Positions 1 to 13,000 are shown, counted from the first letter of the stretch. The stretch is 64,000 nt of DNA from Hippophae tibetana (GCA_037013495.1 CM072810.1:34191843-34255842); one strand, 5' to 3'. Made by a program: numbers and translations. The notes: generated from the sequence alone by a model not told the origin.

Positions 1-467
1 ACAATTGTTAGAAATGATGACTCTAATACCAATGAAGAGAAATGGGATCTACTTTCCCAGAGATTTACTAAATTTCTTAGATAGAATTAACCCTTTTTTA
101 GGGGTTCTAGAAAAAAATAATCCCAGCTCTAAAATGATTATTTCAATGAATTTAGAGTTGTACTTTTTCCAAACAACATGAAATATTTTGCAGACCACTT
201 ATATAGGTATTTGAGCTACAAAATAAACCTAGAACTACGAAGTTGATTAAAAATATTGAACTCTATATCAAGCAAGAGGATGAAACTTTGACCAAATTCT
301 AATCATGTTTTTCAAACATTATCAACTACTCGTACAATTTGGGTGGACCTATCAGGAAAGAGAAGTAGATTGAGAAAATCCTTGCAAGCTTACCTTATCA
401 TTTTCTAGCAAAAGTTACCTGGCTTAAATACATGAAAAATCCTTGTGAACTTACTATTAAATGAATC

Positions 468-479
468 ACTTGGGCAAGT
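468..479. other. ACTTG-GG-CAAGT near-palindrome (example copy)
   Basis: acttg (468-472) and caagt (475-479) are reverse complements with a 2-base spacer. This 12-bp element is one of the least variable parts of the monomer. The only changes I noticed are tgggaaagt in the monomers at 12387 and 14747, and ataacttggg before 43653 and 53088. Confidence 0.65.
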
Positions 480-1586
480 ATTCGAACTGCATCACTTGTA
501 TCCAATATGTCAGCCATCCACTTTCGAGGACGGCAAGAGCTTGGCTTTATAGACATCAAGGATAGTGGTCTTAGCAAAGATATTTTTGACACAATTGTTA
601 GAAATGATGACTCTAATACCAATGAAGAGAAATAGGATCTACTTTAACAGAGATTTACTAAATTTCTTAGATAGAATTAACCCTTTTTTAGGGGTTTTAG
701 GAAAAAATAATCCGAGCTCTAAAATAATTATTTCAATGAATTTAGAGTTGTACTTCTTCCAAACAACATTAAATATTTTGCAAACCATTCATATAGGTAT
801 TTGAGCTACAAAATAAACCTAGAACTGCGAAGTTGACCAAAAATATTGAACACTATATCAAGCAAGAGTATGAAACTTGGAACAAATTCTAATCATGTTT
901 TTCAAACATTATCAACTATTCGTAAAATTTTGGTGGAACTATCAGGAAAGAGAAGTAGATTGAGAAATTCTTTACTAGCTTACCTTATCATTTTCAAGCA
1001 AAAGTTACCTTGCTTAAATACATGAAAAATCCTTGTGAACTTACTATTAAATGAATCACTTGGGCAAGTATTCGAACTGCATCACTTGTATCCAATATGT
1101 CAGCCATCCACTTTCGAGGACGGCAAGAGCTTGGCTTTATAGACATCAAGGATAGTGGTCTTAGCAAAGATCTTTTTGACACAATTGTTAGAAATGATGA
1201 CTCTACTACCAATGAAGAGAAATAGGATCTACTTTAACAGAGATTTACTAAATTTCTTAGATAGAATTAACCCTTTTTTAGGGGTTTTATTAAAAAATAA
1301 TCTGAGCTCTAAAATGATTATTTCAATGAATTTAGAGTTGTACTTCTTACAAACAACATGAAATATTTTGCAAACCACTCATATAGGTATTTGAGCTAAA
1401 AAAATAAATCTAGAAATACGAAGGTGACCAAATTTTTTGAACGCTATATCAAGCAAGAGTGTGAAACTTGGAACAAATTCTAATCATGTTTTTCAAACAT
1501 TATCAACTACTCGTACAATTTGGGTGGACCTATCAGGAAAGAGAAGTAGATTGAGAAATTCCTTACTAGCTTACCTTATCATTTTC

Positions 1587-1606
1587 AAGCAAAAGTTACC
1601 TTGCTT
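1587..1606. other. AAGCAA / TTGCTT inverted repeat (example copy)
   Basis: aagcaa (1587-1592) and ttgctt (1601-1606) flank an 8-base spacer. It is present in B, C, F and E tails. In A- and D'-type tails it reads tagcaaaa and ctggctt, which breaks the pairing. Spacing and position are otherwise constant. Confidence 0.6.
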
Positions 1607-2283
1607 AAATACATGAAAAATCCTTGTGAACTCACTATTAAATGAATCACTTGGGCAAGTTTTCGAACTGCATCACTTGTATCCAATATGTCAGCCATCC
1701 ACTTTCGAGGACGGAAAGAGCTTCGCTTTATAGACATCAAGGATAGTGGTCTTAGCGAAGATGTTTTTGACACAATTGTTAGAAATGATGACTCTAATAC
1801 CAATGAAGAGAAATGGGATCTACTTTCGCAGAGATTTACTAAATTTCTTAGATAGAATTAACCCATTTTTAAGGGTTTTAGAAAAACATAATCCGAGCAC
1901 TAAAATGATTATTTCAATGAATTTAGAGTTGTACTTCTTCCAAACAACATTAAATATTTTGCAAACCACTCATATAGGTATTTGAGCTACAAAATAAACC
2001 TAGAACTGCGAAGTTGACCAAAAATATTGAACACTATATCAAGCAAGAGTATGAAACTTGGAACAAATTCTAATCATGTTTTTCAAACATTATCAACTAC
2101 TCGTACAATTTGGGTAGAACTATCAGGAAAGAGAAATAGATTGAGAAATTCCTTACTAGCTTACCTTATCATTTTCAAGCAAAAGTTACCTTGCTTAAAT
2201 ACATGAAAAATCCTTGTGAACTTACTATTAAATGAATCACTTGGGCAAGTATTCGAACTGCATCACTTGTATCCAATATGTCA

Positions 2284-2305
2284 GCCGTCCACTTTCGAGG
2301 ACGGC
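2284..2305. other. GC-rich inverted repeat, 7-bp arms (example copy)
   Basis: gccgtcc (2284-2290) and ggacggc (2299-2305) are perfect reverse complements around an 8-base spacer, actttcga. The element recurs near offset 513 in each monomer and is the most GC-rich spot of the unit. It is perfect in tails that precede D units and in some that precede A units. Most others have gccatcc, which gives one mismatch. Confidence 0.8.
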
Positions 2306-2487
2306 AAGAGCGTGGCTTTATAGACATCAATGATGGTGGTCTTAGCAAAGATCTTTTTGAAACAATTGTTAGAAATGATGACTCTAATACCAATGAAGAG
2401 AAATGGGATCTACTTTCCCAGAGATTTACTAAATTTCTTAGATAGAATTAACCCTTTTTTAGGGGTTCTAGAAAAAAATAATCCCAG

Positions 2488-2518
2488 CTCTAAAATGATT
2501 ATTTCAATGAATTTAGAG
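2488..2518. other. CTCTAAA / TTTAGAG dyad (example copy)
   Basis: ctctaaa at 2488-2494 and tttagag at 2512-2518 are exact reverse complements around a 17-base AT-rich spacer. The dyad is kept in nearly all monomers at offset 127-157. In E units the right flank changes from gttgtac to gatgtac but the arms are intact. In F1 units the left arm is damaged (gttctaaa). Confidence 0.75.
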
Positions 2519-3629
2519 TTGTACTTTTTCCAAACAACATGAAATATTTTGCAGACCACTTATATAGGTATTTGAGCTACAAAATAAACCTAGAACTACG
2601 AAGTTGATTAAAAATATTGAACTCTATATCAAGCAAGAGGATGAAACTTTGACCAAATTCTAATCATGTTTTTCAAACATTATCAACTACTCGTACAATT
2701 TGGGTGGACCTATCAGGAAAGAGAAGTAGATTGAGAAAATCCTTGCAAGCTTACCTTATCATTTTCTAGCAAAAGTTACCTGGCTTAAATACATGAAAAA
2801 TCCTTGTGAACTTACTATTAAATGAATCACTTGGGCAAGTATTCGAACTGCATCACTTGTATCCAATATGTCAGCCATCCACTTTTGAGGACGGCAAGAG
2901 CTTGGCTTTATAGACATCAAGGATAGTGGTCTTAGCAAAGATATTTTTGACACAATTGTTAGAAATGATGACTCTAATACCAATGAAGAGAAATAGGATC
3001 TACTTTAACAGAGATTTACTAAATTTCTTAGATAGAATTAACCCTTTTTTAGGGGTTTTAGGAAAAAATAATCCGAGCTCTAAAATAATTATTTCAATGA
3101 ATTTAGAGTTGTACTTCTTCCAAACAACATGAAATATTTTGCAAACCACTCATATAGGTATTTGAGCTAAAAAATAAATCTAGAAATACGAAGGTGACCA
3201 AATTTTTTGAACGCTATATCAAGCAAGAGTGTGAAACTTGGAACAAATTCTAATCATGTTTTTCAAACATTATCAACTACTCGTACAATTTGGGTGGACC
3301 TATCAGGAAAGAGAAGTAGATTGAGAAATTCCTTACTAGCTTACCTTATCATTTTCAAGCAAAAGTTACCTTGCTTAAATACATGAAAAATCCTTGTGAA
3401 CTTACTATTAAATGAATCACTTGGGCAAGTTTTCGAACTGCATCACTTGTATCCAATATGTCAGCCATCCACTTTCGAGGACGGAAAGAGCTTCGCTTTA
3501 TAGACATCAAGGATAGTGGTCTTAGCGAAGATGTTTTTGACACACTTGTTAGAAATGATGACTCTAATACCAATGAAGAGAAATGGGATCTACTTTCGCA
3601 GAGATTTACTAAATTTCTTCGATAGAATT

Positions 3630-3646
3630 AACCCTTTTTAAGGGTT
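3630..3646. other. AACCCTT / AAGGGTT inverted repeat (C-type example)
   Basis: AACCCTT at 3630-3636 and AAGGGTT at 3640-3646 are separated by ttt, giving a perfect 7-bp stem. In A, B, D and E units the right arm is ggggtt, so only the 5-bp AACCC/GGGTT pairing remains (for example 2450-2467). F units have the 7-bp form with a four-T loop. It resembles a terminator hairpin only superficially; there is no gene upstream. Confidence 0.75.
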
Positions 3647-6488
3647 TTAGAAAAACATAATCCGAGCTCTAAAATGATCATTTCAATGAATTTAGAGTTG
3701 TACTTCTTCCAAACAACATGAAATATTTTGCAAACCACTCATATAGGTATTTGAGCTACAAAATAAACCTAGAACTGCGAAGTTGACCAGAAATATTGAA
3801 CACTATATCAAGCAAGAGTATGAAACTTGGAACAAATTCTAATCATGTTTTTCAAACATTATCAACTACTCGTACAATTTGGTTAGAACTATCAGGAAAG
3901 AGAAATAGATTGAGAAATTCCTTACTAGCTTACCTTATCATTTTCAAGCAAAAGTTACCTTGCTTAAATACATGAAAAATCCTTGTGAACTTACTATTAA
4001 ATGAATCACTTGGGCAAGTTTTCGAACTGCATCACTTGTATCCAATATGTCAGCCATCCACTTTCGAGGACGGAAAGAGCTTCGCTTTATAGACATCAAG
4101 GATAGTGGTCTTAGCGAAGATGTTTTTGACACACTTGTTAGAAATGATGACTCTAATACCAATGAAGAGAAATGGGATCTACTTTCGCAGAGATTTACTA
4201 AATTTCTTCGATAGAATTAACCCTTTTTAAGGGTTTTAGAAAAACATAATCCGAGCTCTAAAATGATTATTTCAATGAATTTAGAGTTGTACTTCTTCCA
4301 AACAACATGAAATATTTTGCAAACCACTCATATAGGTATTTGAGCTAAAAAATAAATCTAGAAATACGAAGGTGACCAAATTTTTTGAACGCTATATCAA
4401 GCAAGAGTGTGAAACTTGGAACAAATTCTAATCATGTTTTTCAAACATTATCAACTACTCGTAAAATTTGGGTGGACCTATCAGGAAAGAGAAGTAGATT
4501 GAGAAATTCCTTACTAGCTTACCTTATCATTTTCAAGCAAAAGTTACCTTGCTTAAATACATGAAAAATCCTTGTGAACTTACTATTAAATGAATCACTT
4601 GGGCAAGTTTTCGAACTGCATCACTTGTATCCAATATGTCAGCCATCCACTTTCGAGGACGGAAAGAGCTTCGCTTTATAGACATCAAGGATAGTGGTCT
4701 TAGCGAAGATGTTTTTGACACACTTGTTAGAAATGATGACTCTAATACCAATGAAGAGAAATGGGATCTACTTTCGCAGAGATTTACTAAATTTCTTCGA
4801 TAGAATTAACCCTTTTTAAGGGTTTTAGAAAAACATAATCCGAGCTCTAAAATGATTATTTCAATGAATTTAGAGTTGTACTTCTTCCAAACAACATGAA
4901 ATATTTTGCAAACCACTCATATAGGTATTTGAGCTACAAAATAAACCTAGAACTGCGAAGATGACCAGAAATATTGAACACTATATCAAGCAAGAGTATG
5001 AAACTTGGAACAAATTCTAATCATGTTTTTCAAACATTATCAACTACTCGTACAATTTGGTTAGAACTATCAGGAAAGAGAAATAGATTGAGAAATTCCT
5101 TACTAGCTTACCTTATCATTTTCAAGCAAAAGTTACCTTGCTTAAATACATGAAAAATCCTTGTGAACTTACTATTAAATGAATCACTTGGGCAAGTATT
5201 CGAACTGCATCACTTGTATCCAATATGTCAGCCGTCCACTTTCGAGGACGGCAAGAGCTTGGCTTTATAGACATCAAGGATAGTGGTCTTAGCGAAGATC
5301 GTTTTGACACAATTGTCAGAAATGATGACTCTAATACCAATGAAGAGAAATGGGATCTACTTTCCCAGAGATTTACTAAATTTCTTAGATAGAAAAAACT
5401 CTTTTTTAGGGGTTTTAGAAAAAAATAATCCCAGCTCTAAAATGATTATTTCAATGAATTTAGAGTTGTACTTCTTCCAAACAACATGAAATATTTTGCA
5501 GACCACTCATATAGGTATTTGAGCTACAAAATAAACCTAGAACTACGAAGTTGATTAAAAATATTGAACTCTATATCAAGCAAGAGGATGAAACTTTGAC
5601 CAAATTCTAATCATGTTTTTCAAACATTATCAACTACTCGTACAATTTGTATAGAACTATCAGGAAAGAGAAGTAGATTGAGAAATTCCTTACTAGCTTA
5701 CCTTATCATTTTCAAGCAAAAGTTACCTTGCTTAAATACATGAAAAATCCTTGTGAACTTACTATTAAATGAATCACTTGGGCAAGTATTCGAACTGCAT
5801 CACTTGTATCCAATATGTCAGCCGTCCACTTTCGAGGACGGCAAGAGCTTGGCTTTATAGACATCAAGGATAGTGGTCTTAGCGAAGATCGTTTTGACAC
5901 AATTGTCAGAAATGATGACTCTAATACCAATGAAGAGAAATGGGATCTACTTTCCCAGAGATTTACTAAATTTCTTAGATAGAATTAACTCTTTTTTAGG
6001 GGTTTTAGAAAAAAATAATCCCAGCTCTAAAATGATTATTTCAATGAATTTAGAGTTGTACTTCTTCCAAACAACATGAAATATTTTGTAGACCACTCAT
6101 ATCGGTATTTGAGCTACAAAATAAACCTAGAACTACGAAGTTGATTAAAAATATTGAACTCTATATCAAGCAAGAGGATGAAACTTTGACCAAATTCTAA
6201 TCATGTTTTTCAAACATTATCAACTACTCGTACAATTTGGATAGAACTATCAGGAAAGAGAAGTAGATTGAGAAATTCCTTACTAGCTTACCGTATCATT
6301 TTCAAGCAAAAGTTACCTTGCTTAAATACCTGAAAAATCCTTGTGAACTTACTGTTAAATGAATCACTTGGGCAAGTATTCAAACTGCATCACTTGTATC
6401 CAATATGTCAGCCATCCAATTTCGAGGACGGCAAGAGCTTGGCTTTATAGACATCAATGATGGTGGTCTTAGCAAAGATCTTTTTGAA

Positions 6489-9400
6489 ACAATTGTCAGA
6501 AATGATGACTCTAATACCAATGAAGAGAAATGGGATCTACTTTCCCAGAGATTTACTAAATTTCTTAGATAGAAAAAACTCTTTTTTAGGGGTTCTAGAA
6601 AAAAATAATCCCAGCTCTAAAATGATTATTTCAATGAATTTAGAGTTGTACTTCTTCCAAACAACATGAAATATTTTGCAGACCACTTATATAGGTATTT
6701 GAGCTACAAAATAAACCTAGAACTACGAAGTTGATTAAAAATATTGAACTCTATATCAAGCAAGAGGATGAAACTTTGACCAAATTCTAATAATGTTTTT
6801 CAAACATTATCAACTACTCGTACAATTTGGGTGGACCTATCAGGAAAGAGAAGTAGATTGAGAAAATCCTTGCAAGCTTACCTTATCATTTTCTAGCAAA
6901 AGTTACCTGGCTTAAATACATGAAAAATCCTTGTGAACTTACTATTAAATGAATCACTTGGGCAAGTATTCGAATTGCATCACTTGTATCCAATATGTCA
7001 GCCATCCACTTTCGAGGACGGCAAGAGCTTGGCTTTATAGACATCAAGGATAGTGGTCTTAGCAAAGATATTTTTGACACAATTGTTAGAAATGATGACT
7101 CTAATACCAATGAAGAGAAATAGGATCTACTTTAACAGAGATTTACTAAATTTCTTAGATAGTATTAACCCTTTTTTAGGGGTTTTAGGAAAAAATAATC
7201 CGAGCTCTAAAATGATTATTTCAATGAATTTAGAGTTGTACTTCTTCCAAACAACATGAAATATTTTGCAAACCACTCATATAGGTATTTGAGCTAAAAA
7301 AATAAATCTAGAAATACGAAGGTGACCAAATTTTTTGAACGCTATATGAAGCAAGAGTGTGAAACTTGGAACAAATTCTAAACATGTTTTTCAAACATTA
7401 TCAACTACTCGTACAATTTGGGTTGACCTATCAGGAAAGAGAAGTAGATTGAGAAATTCCTTACTAGCTTACCTTATCATTTTCAAGCAAAAGTTACCTT
7501 GCTTAAATACATGAAAAATCCTTGTGAACTTACTATTAAATGAATCACTTGGGCAAGTTTTCGAACTGCATCACTTGTATCCAATATGTCAGCCATCCAC
7601 TTTCGAGGACGGAAAATGCTTCGCTTTATAGACATCAAGGATAGTGGTCTTAGCGAAGATGTTTTTGACACACTTGTTAGAAATGATGACTCTAATACCA
7701 ATGAAGAGAAATGGGATCTACTTTCGCAGAGATTTACTAAATTTCTTAGATAGAATTAACCCTTTTTAAGGGTTTTAGAAAAACATAATCCGAGCTCTAA
7801 AATGATTATTTCAATGAATTTAGAGTTGTACTTCTTCCAAACAATATGAAATATTTTGCAAACCACTCATATAGGTATTTGAGCTACAAAATAAACCTAG
7901 ATATAGAAGGTGACCAAAATTTTTGAACGCTATATCAAGCAAGAGTGTGAAACTTGGAACAAATTCTAATCATGTTTTTCAAACATTATCAACTAGTCGT
8001 ACAATTTGGGTGGAACTATCAGGAAAGAGAAGTAGATTGAGAAATTCCTTGCTAGCTTACCTGATCATTTTCAAGCAAAAGTTACCTTGCTTAAATACAT
8101 GAAAAATCCTTGTGAACTTACTATTAAATGAATCACTTGGGCAAGTATTCGAACTGCATCACTTTTATCCAATATGTCAGCCGTCCACTTTCGAGGACGG
8201 CAACAGCTTGGCTTTATAGACATCAATGATGGTGGTCTTAGCAAAGATCTTTTTGAAACAATTGTTAGAAATGATGACTCTAATACCAATGAAGAGAAAT
8301 GGGATCTACTTTCCCAGAGATTTACTAAATTTCTTAGATAGAATTAACCCTTTTTTAGGGGTTCTAGAAAAAAATAATCCCAGCTCTAAAATGATTATTT
8401 CAATGAATTTAGAGTTGTACTTTTTCCAAACAACATGAAATATTTTGCAGACCACTTATATAGGTATTTGAGCTACAAAATAAACCTAGAACTACGAAGT
8501 TGATTAAAAATATTGAACTCTATATCAAGCAAGAGGATGAAACTTTGACCAAATTCTAATCATGTTTTTCAAACATTATCAACTACTCGTACAATTTGGG
8601 TGGACCTATCAGGAAAGAGAAGTAGATTGAGAAAATCCTTGCAAGCTTACCTTATCATTTTCTAGCAAAAGTTACCTGGCTTAAATACATGAAAAATCCT
8701 TGTGAACTTACTATTAAATGAATCACTTGGGCAAGTATTCGAACTGCATCACTTGTATCCAATATGTCAGCCATCCACTTTCGAGGACGGCAAGAGCTTG
8801 GCTTTATAGACATCAAGGATAGTGGTCTTAGCAAAGATATTTTTGACACAATTGTTAGAAATGATGACTCTAATACCAATGAAGAGAAATAGGATCTACT
8901 TTAACAGAGATTTACTAAATTTCTTAGATCGTATTAACCCTTTTTTAGGGGTTTTAGGAAAAAATAATCCGAGCTCTAAAATGATTATTTCAATGAATTT
9001 AGAGTTGTACTTCTTCCAAACAACATGAAATATTTTGCAAACCACTCATATAGGTATTTGAGCTAAAAAAATAAATCTAGAAATACGAAGGTGACCAAAT
9101 TTTTTGAACGCTATATGAAGCAAGAGTGTGAAACTTGGAACAAATTCTAAACATGTTTTTCAAACATTATCAACTACTCGTACAATTTGGGTGGACCTAT
9201 CAGGAAAGAGAAGTAGATTGAGAAATTCCTTACTAGCTTACCTTATCATTTTCAAGCAAAAGTTACCTTGCTTAAATACATGAAAAATCCTTGTGAACTT
9301 ACTATTAAATGAATCACTTGGGCAAGTTTTCGAACTGCATCACTTGTATCCAATATGTCAGCCATCCACTTTCGAGGACGGAAAATGCTTCGCTTTATAG

Positions 9401-10026
9401 ACATCAAGGATAGTGGTCTTAGCGAAGATGTTTTTGACACACTTGTTAGAAATGATGACTCTAATACCAATGAAGAGAAATGGGATCTACTTTCGCAGAG
9501 ATTTACTAAATTTCTTAGATAGAATTAACCCTTTTTAAGGGTTTTAGAAAAACATAATCCGAGCTCTAAAATGATTATTTCAATGAATTTAGAGTTGTAC
9601 TTCTTCCAAACAATATGAAATATTTTGCAAACCACTCATATAGGTATTTGAGCTACAAAATAAACCTAGATATAGAAGGTGACCAAAATTTTTGAACGCT
9701 ATATCAAGCAAGAGTGTGAAACTTGGAACAAATTCTAATCATGTTTTTCAAACATTATCAACTAGTCGTACAATTTGGGTGGAACTATCAGGAAAGAGAA
9801 GTAGATTGAGAAATTCCTTGCTAGCTTACCTGATCATTTTCAAGCAAAAGTTACCTTGCTTAAATACATGAAAAATCCTTGTGAACTTACTATTAAATGA
9901 ATCACTTGGGCAAGTATTCGAACTGCATCACTTTTATCCAATATGTCAGCCGTCCACTTTCGAGGACGGCAACAGCTTGGCTTTATAGACATCAATGATG
10001 GTGGTCTTAGCAAAGATCTTTTTGAA
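6489..10026. repeat. A-B-C' trimer HOR, 1,769-bp period, two copies
   Basis: Units start at 6489 and 8258, with the next at 10027, an exact 1,769-bp spacing. The C' monomers (7670 and 9439; 588 bp) share private changes: ggaaaatgcttcgc just upstream, a shortened cctagatatagaagg tail, an SpeI-type actagt in the conserved actactcgtac block (7992 and 9761), and cttttatcc instead of cttgtatcc (8162 and 9931). These markers recur exactly 1,769 bp apart and nowhere else that I noticed, so the two trimers are a recent tandem duplication. The A head at 6489 differs from the one at 8258 (aaaaaactctttttt), so the first copy begins inside a D/A mosaic. Confidence 0.9.
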
Positions 10027-13000
10027 ACAATTGTTAGAAATGATGACTCTAATACCAATGAAGAGAAATGGGATCTACTTTCCCAGAGATTTACTAAATT
10101 TCTTAGATAGAATTAACCCTTTTTTAGGGGTTCTAGAAAAAAATAATCCCAGCTCTAAAATGATTATTTCAATGAATTTAGAGTTGTACTTTTTCCAAAC
10201 AACATGAAATATTTTGCAGACCACTTATATAGGTATTTGAGCTACAAAATAAACCTAGAACTACGAAGTTGATTAAAAATATTGAACTCTATATCAAGCA
10301 AGAGGATGAAACTTTGACCAAATTCTAATCATGTTTTTCAAACATTATCAACTACTCGTACAATTTGGGTGGACCTATCAGGAAAGAGAAGTAGATTGAG
10401 AAAATCCTTGCAAGCTTACCTTATCATTTTCTAGCAAAAGTTACCTGGCTTAAATACATGAAAAATCCTTGTGAACTTACTATTAAATGAATCACTTGGG
10501 CAAGTATTCGAACTGCATCACTTGTATCCAATATGTCAGCCATCCACTTTCGAGGACGGCAAGAGCTTGGCTTTATAGACATCAAGGATAGTGGTCTTAG
10601 CAAAGATATTTTTGACACAATTGTTAGAAATGATGACTCTAATACCAATGAAGAGAAATAGGATCTACTTTAACAGAGATTTACTAAATTTCTTAGATCG
10701 TATTAACCCTTTTTTAGGGGTTTTAGGAAAAAATAATCCGAGCTCTAAAATGATTATTTCAATGAATTTAGAGTTGTACTTCTTCCAAACAACATGAAAT
10801 ATTTTGCAAACCACTCATATAGGTATTTGAGCTAAAAAAATAAATCTAGAAATACGAAGGTGACCAAATTTTTTGAACGCTATATCAAGCAAGAGTGTGA
10901 AACTTGGAACAAATTCTAAACATGTTTTTCAAACATTATCAACTACTCGTACAATTTGGGTGGACCTATCAGGAAAGAGAAGTAGATTGAGAAATTCCTT
11001 ACTAGCTTACCTTATCATTTTCAAGCAAAAGTTACCTTGCTTAAATACATGAAAAATCCTTGTGAACTTACTATTAAATGAATCACTTGGGCAAGTTTTC
11101 GAACTGCATCACTTGTATCCAATATGTCAGCCATCCACTTTCGAGGACGGAAGGAGCTTGGCTTTATAGACATCAAGGATAGTGGTCTTAGCGAAGATGT
11201 TTTTGACACACTTGTTAGAAATGATGACTCTAATACCAATGAAGAGAAATGGGATCTACTTTCGCAGAGATTTACTAAATTTCTTCGATAGAATTAACCC
11301 TTTTTAAGGGTTTTAGAAAAACATAATCCGAGCTCTAAAATGATTATTTCAATGAATTTAGAGTTGTACTTCTTCCAAACAACATGAAATATTTTGCAAA
11401 CCACTCATATAGGTATTTGAGCTACAAAATAAACCTAGAACTGCGAAGTTGACCAGAAATATTGAACACTATATCAAGCAAGAGTATGAAACTTGGAACA
11501 AATTCTAATCATGTTTTTCAAACATTATCAACTACTCGTACAATTTGGGTAGAACTATCAGGAAAGAGAAATAGATTGAGAAATTCCTTACTAGCTTACC
11601 TTATCATTTTCAAGCAAAAGTTACCTTGCTTAAATACATGAAAAATCCTTGTGAACTTATTATGAAATGAATCACTTGGGCAAGTATTCGAACTGCATCA
11701 CTTGTATCCAATATGTCAGCCGTCCACTTTCGAGGACGGCAAGAGCTTGGCTTTATAGACATCAAGGATAGTGGTCTTAGCGAAGATCGTTTTGACACAA
11801 TTGTCAGAAATGATGACTCTAATACCAATGAAGAGAAATGGGATCTACTTTCCGAGAGATTTACTAAATTTCTTAGATAGAATTAACTCTTTTTTAGGGG
11901 TTTTAGAAAAAAATAATCCCAGCTCTAAAATGATTATTTCAATGAATTTAGAGTTGTACTTCTTCCAAACAACATGAAATATTTTGCAGACCACTCATAT
12001 AGGTATTTGAGCTACAAAATAAACCTAGAACTACGAAGTTGATTAAAAATATTGAACTCTATATCAAGCAAGAGGATGAAACTTTGACCAAATTCTAATC
12101 ATGTTTTTCAAACATTATCAACTACTCGTACAATTTGGGTAGAACTATCAGGAAAGAGAAGTAGATTGAGAAATTCCTTACTAGCTTACCTTATCATTTT
12201 CAAGCCAAAGTTACCTTGCTTAAATACCTGAAAAATCCTTGTGAACTTACTGTTAAATGAATCACTTGGGCAAGTATTCAAACTGCATCACTTGTATCCA
12301 ATATGTCAGCCATCCAATTTCGAGGACGGCAAGAGCTTGGCTTTATAGACATCAATGATGGTGGTCTTAGCAAAGATCTTTTTGAAACAATTGTTAGAAA
12401 TGATGACTCTAATACCAATGAAGAGAAATGGGATCTACTTTCCCAGAGATTTACTAAATTTCTTAGATAGAATTAACCCTTTTTTAGGGGTTGTAGAAAA
12501 AAATAATCCCAGCTCTAAAATGATTATTTCAATGAATTTAGAGTTGTACTTTTTCCAAACAACATGAAATATTTTGCAGACCACTTATATAGGTATTTGA
12601 GCTACAAAATAAACCTAGAACTACGAAGTTGATTAAAAATATTGAACTCTATATCAAGCAAGAGGATGAAACTTTGACCAAATTCTAATCATGTTTTTCA
12701 AACATTATCAACTACTCGTACAATTTGGGTGGACCTATCAGGAAAGAGAAGTAGATTGAGAAAATCCTTGCAAGCTTACCTTATCATTTTCTAGCAAAAG
12801 TTACCTGGCTTAAATACATGAAAACTCCTTGTGAACTTACTATTAAATGAATCACTTGGGAAAGTATTCGAACTGCATCACTTGTATCCAATATGTCAGC
12901 CATCCACTTTCGAGGACGGCAAGAGCTTGGCTTTATAGACATCAAGGATAGTGGTCTTAGCAAAGATATTTTTGACACAATTGTTAGAAATGATGACTCT

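Larger units (their letters stand above)
1..6488. repeat. Irregular monomer block A B B C A B C C C D D (monomers 1-11)
   Basis: Eleven monomers with no regular higher-order period. Monomers 2 and 3 (591, 1181) both have the B-type head (aatagg, actttaacag), but monomer 2 runs into a C/E-like tail (gaactgcgaag, then ttttggtggaac). Monomer 4 (1772) has acccatttttaaggg, a private form of the T-run element. Monomers 7-9 (3542, 4131, 4720) are three successive C heads of 589 bp each; monomer 8 has a B-type tail (aaataaatctagaaatacg) and the other two a C-type tail. Monomers 10 and 11 (5309, 5899) are near-identical D units. This disorder looks like the edge of a homogenised domain, which is inference. 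Confidence 0.85.

Noticed and set aside
89..110. Rho-independent terminator or plant telomere repeat at the T-run/GGGG element
   Set aside because: No gene lies upstream, the stem is short, and tttaggg occurs once per unit and not in tandem.
475..500. tRNA-like B box (ttcgaa) suggesting a tRNA-derived SINE origin
   Set aside because: Only the five-base core matches; no A box or cloverleaf could be built around it.
398..622. Recurrent 72-75 codon minus-strand frame, one per monomer, as a small gene family
   Set aside because: It starts with TTG, overlaps sense frames of the same repeat, is carried in every unit only because the unit is tandemly repeated, and has no promoter or recognisable domain.
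565..804. Recurrent 62-79 codon plus-strand frame as coding
   Set aside because: It starts with GTG, its end depends on random loss of an acatga stop, and variation between units shows no coding constraint by eye.
2284..2310. CENP-B box in the ttcgaggacgg segment
   Set aside because: The spacing and required bases of the core nTTCGnnnnAnnCGGGn are not met; the A and the third G are missing.
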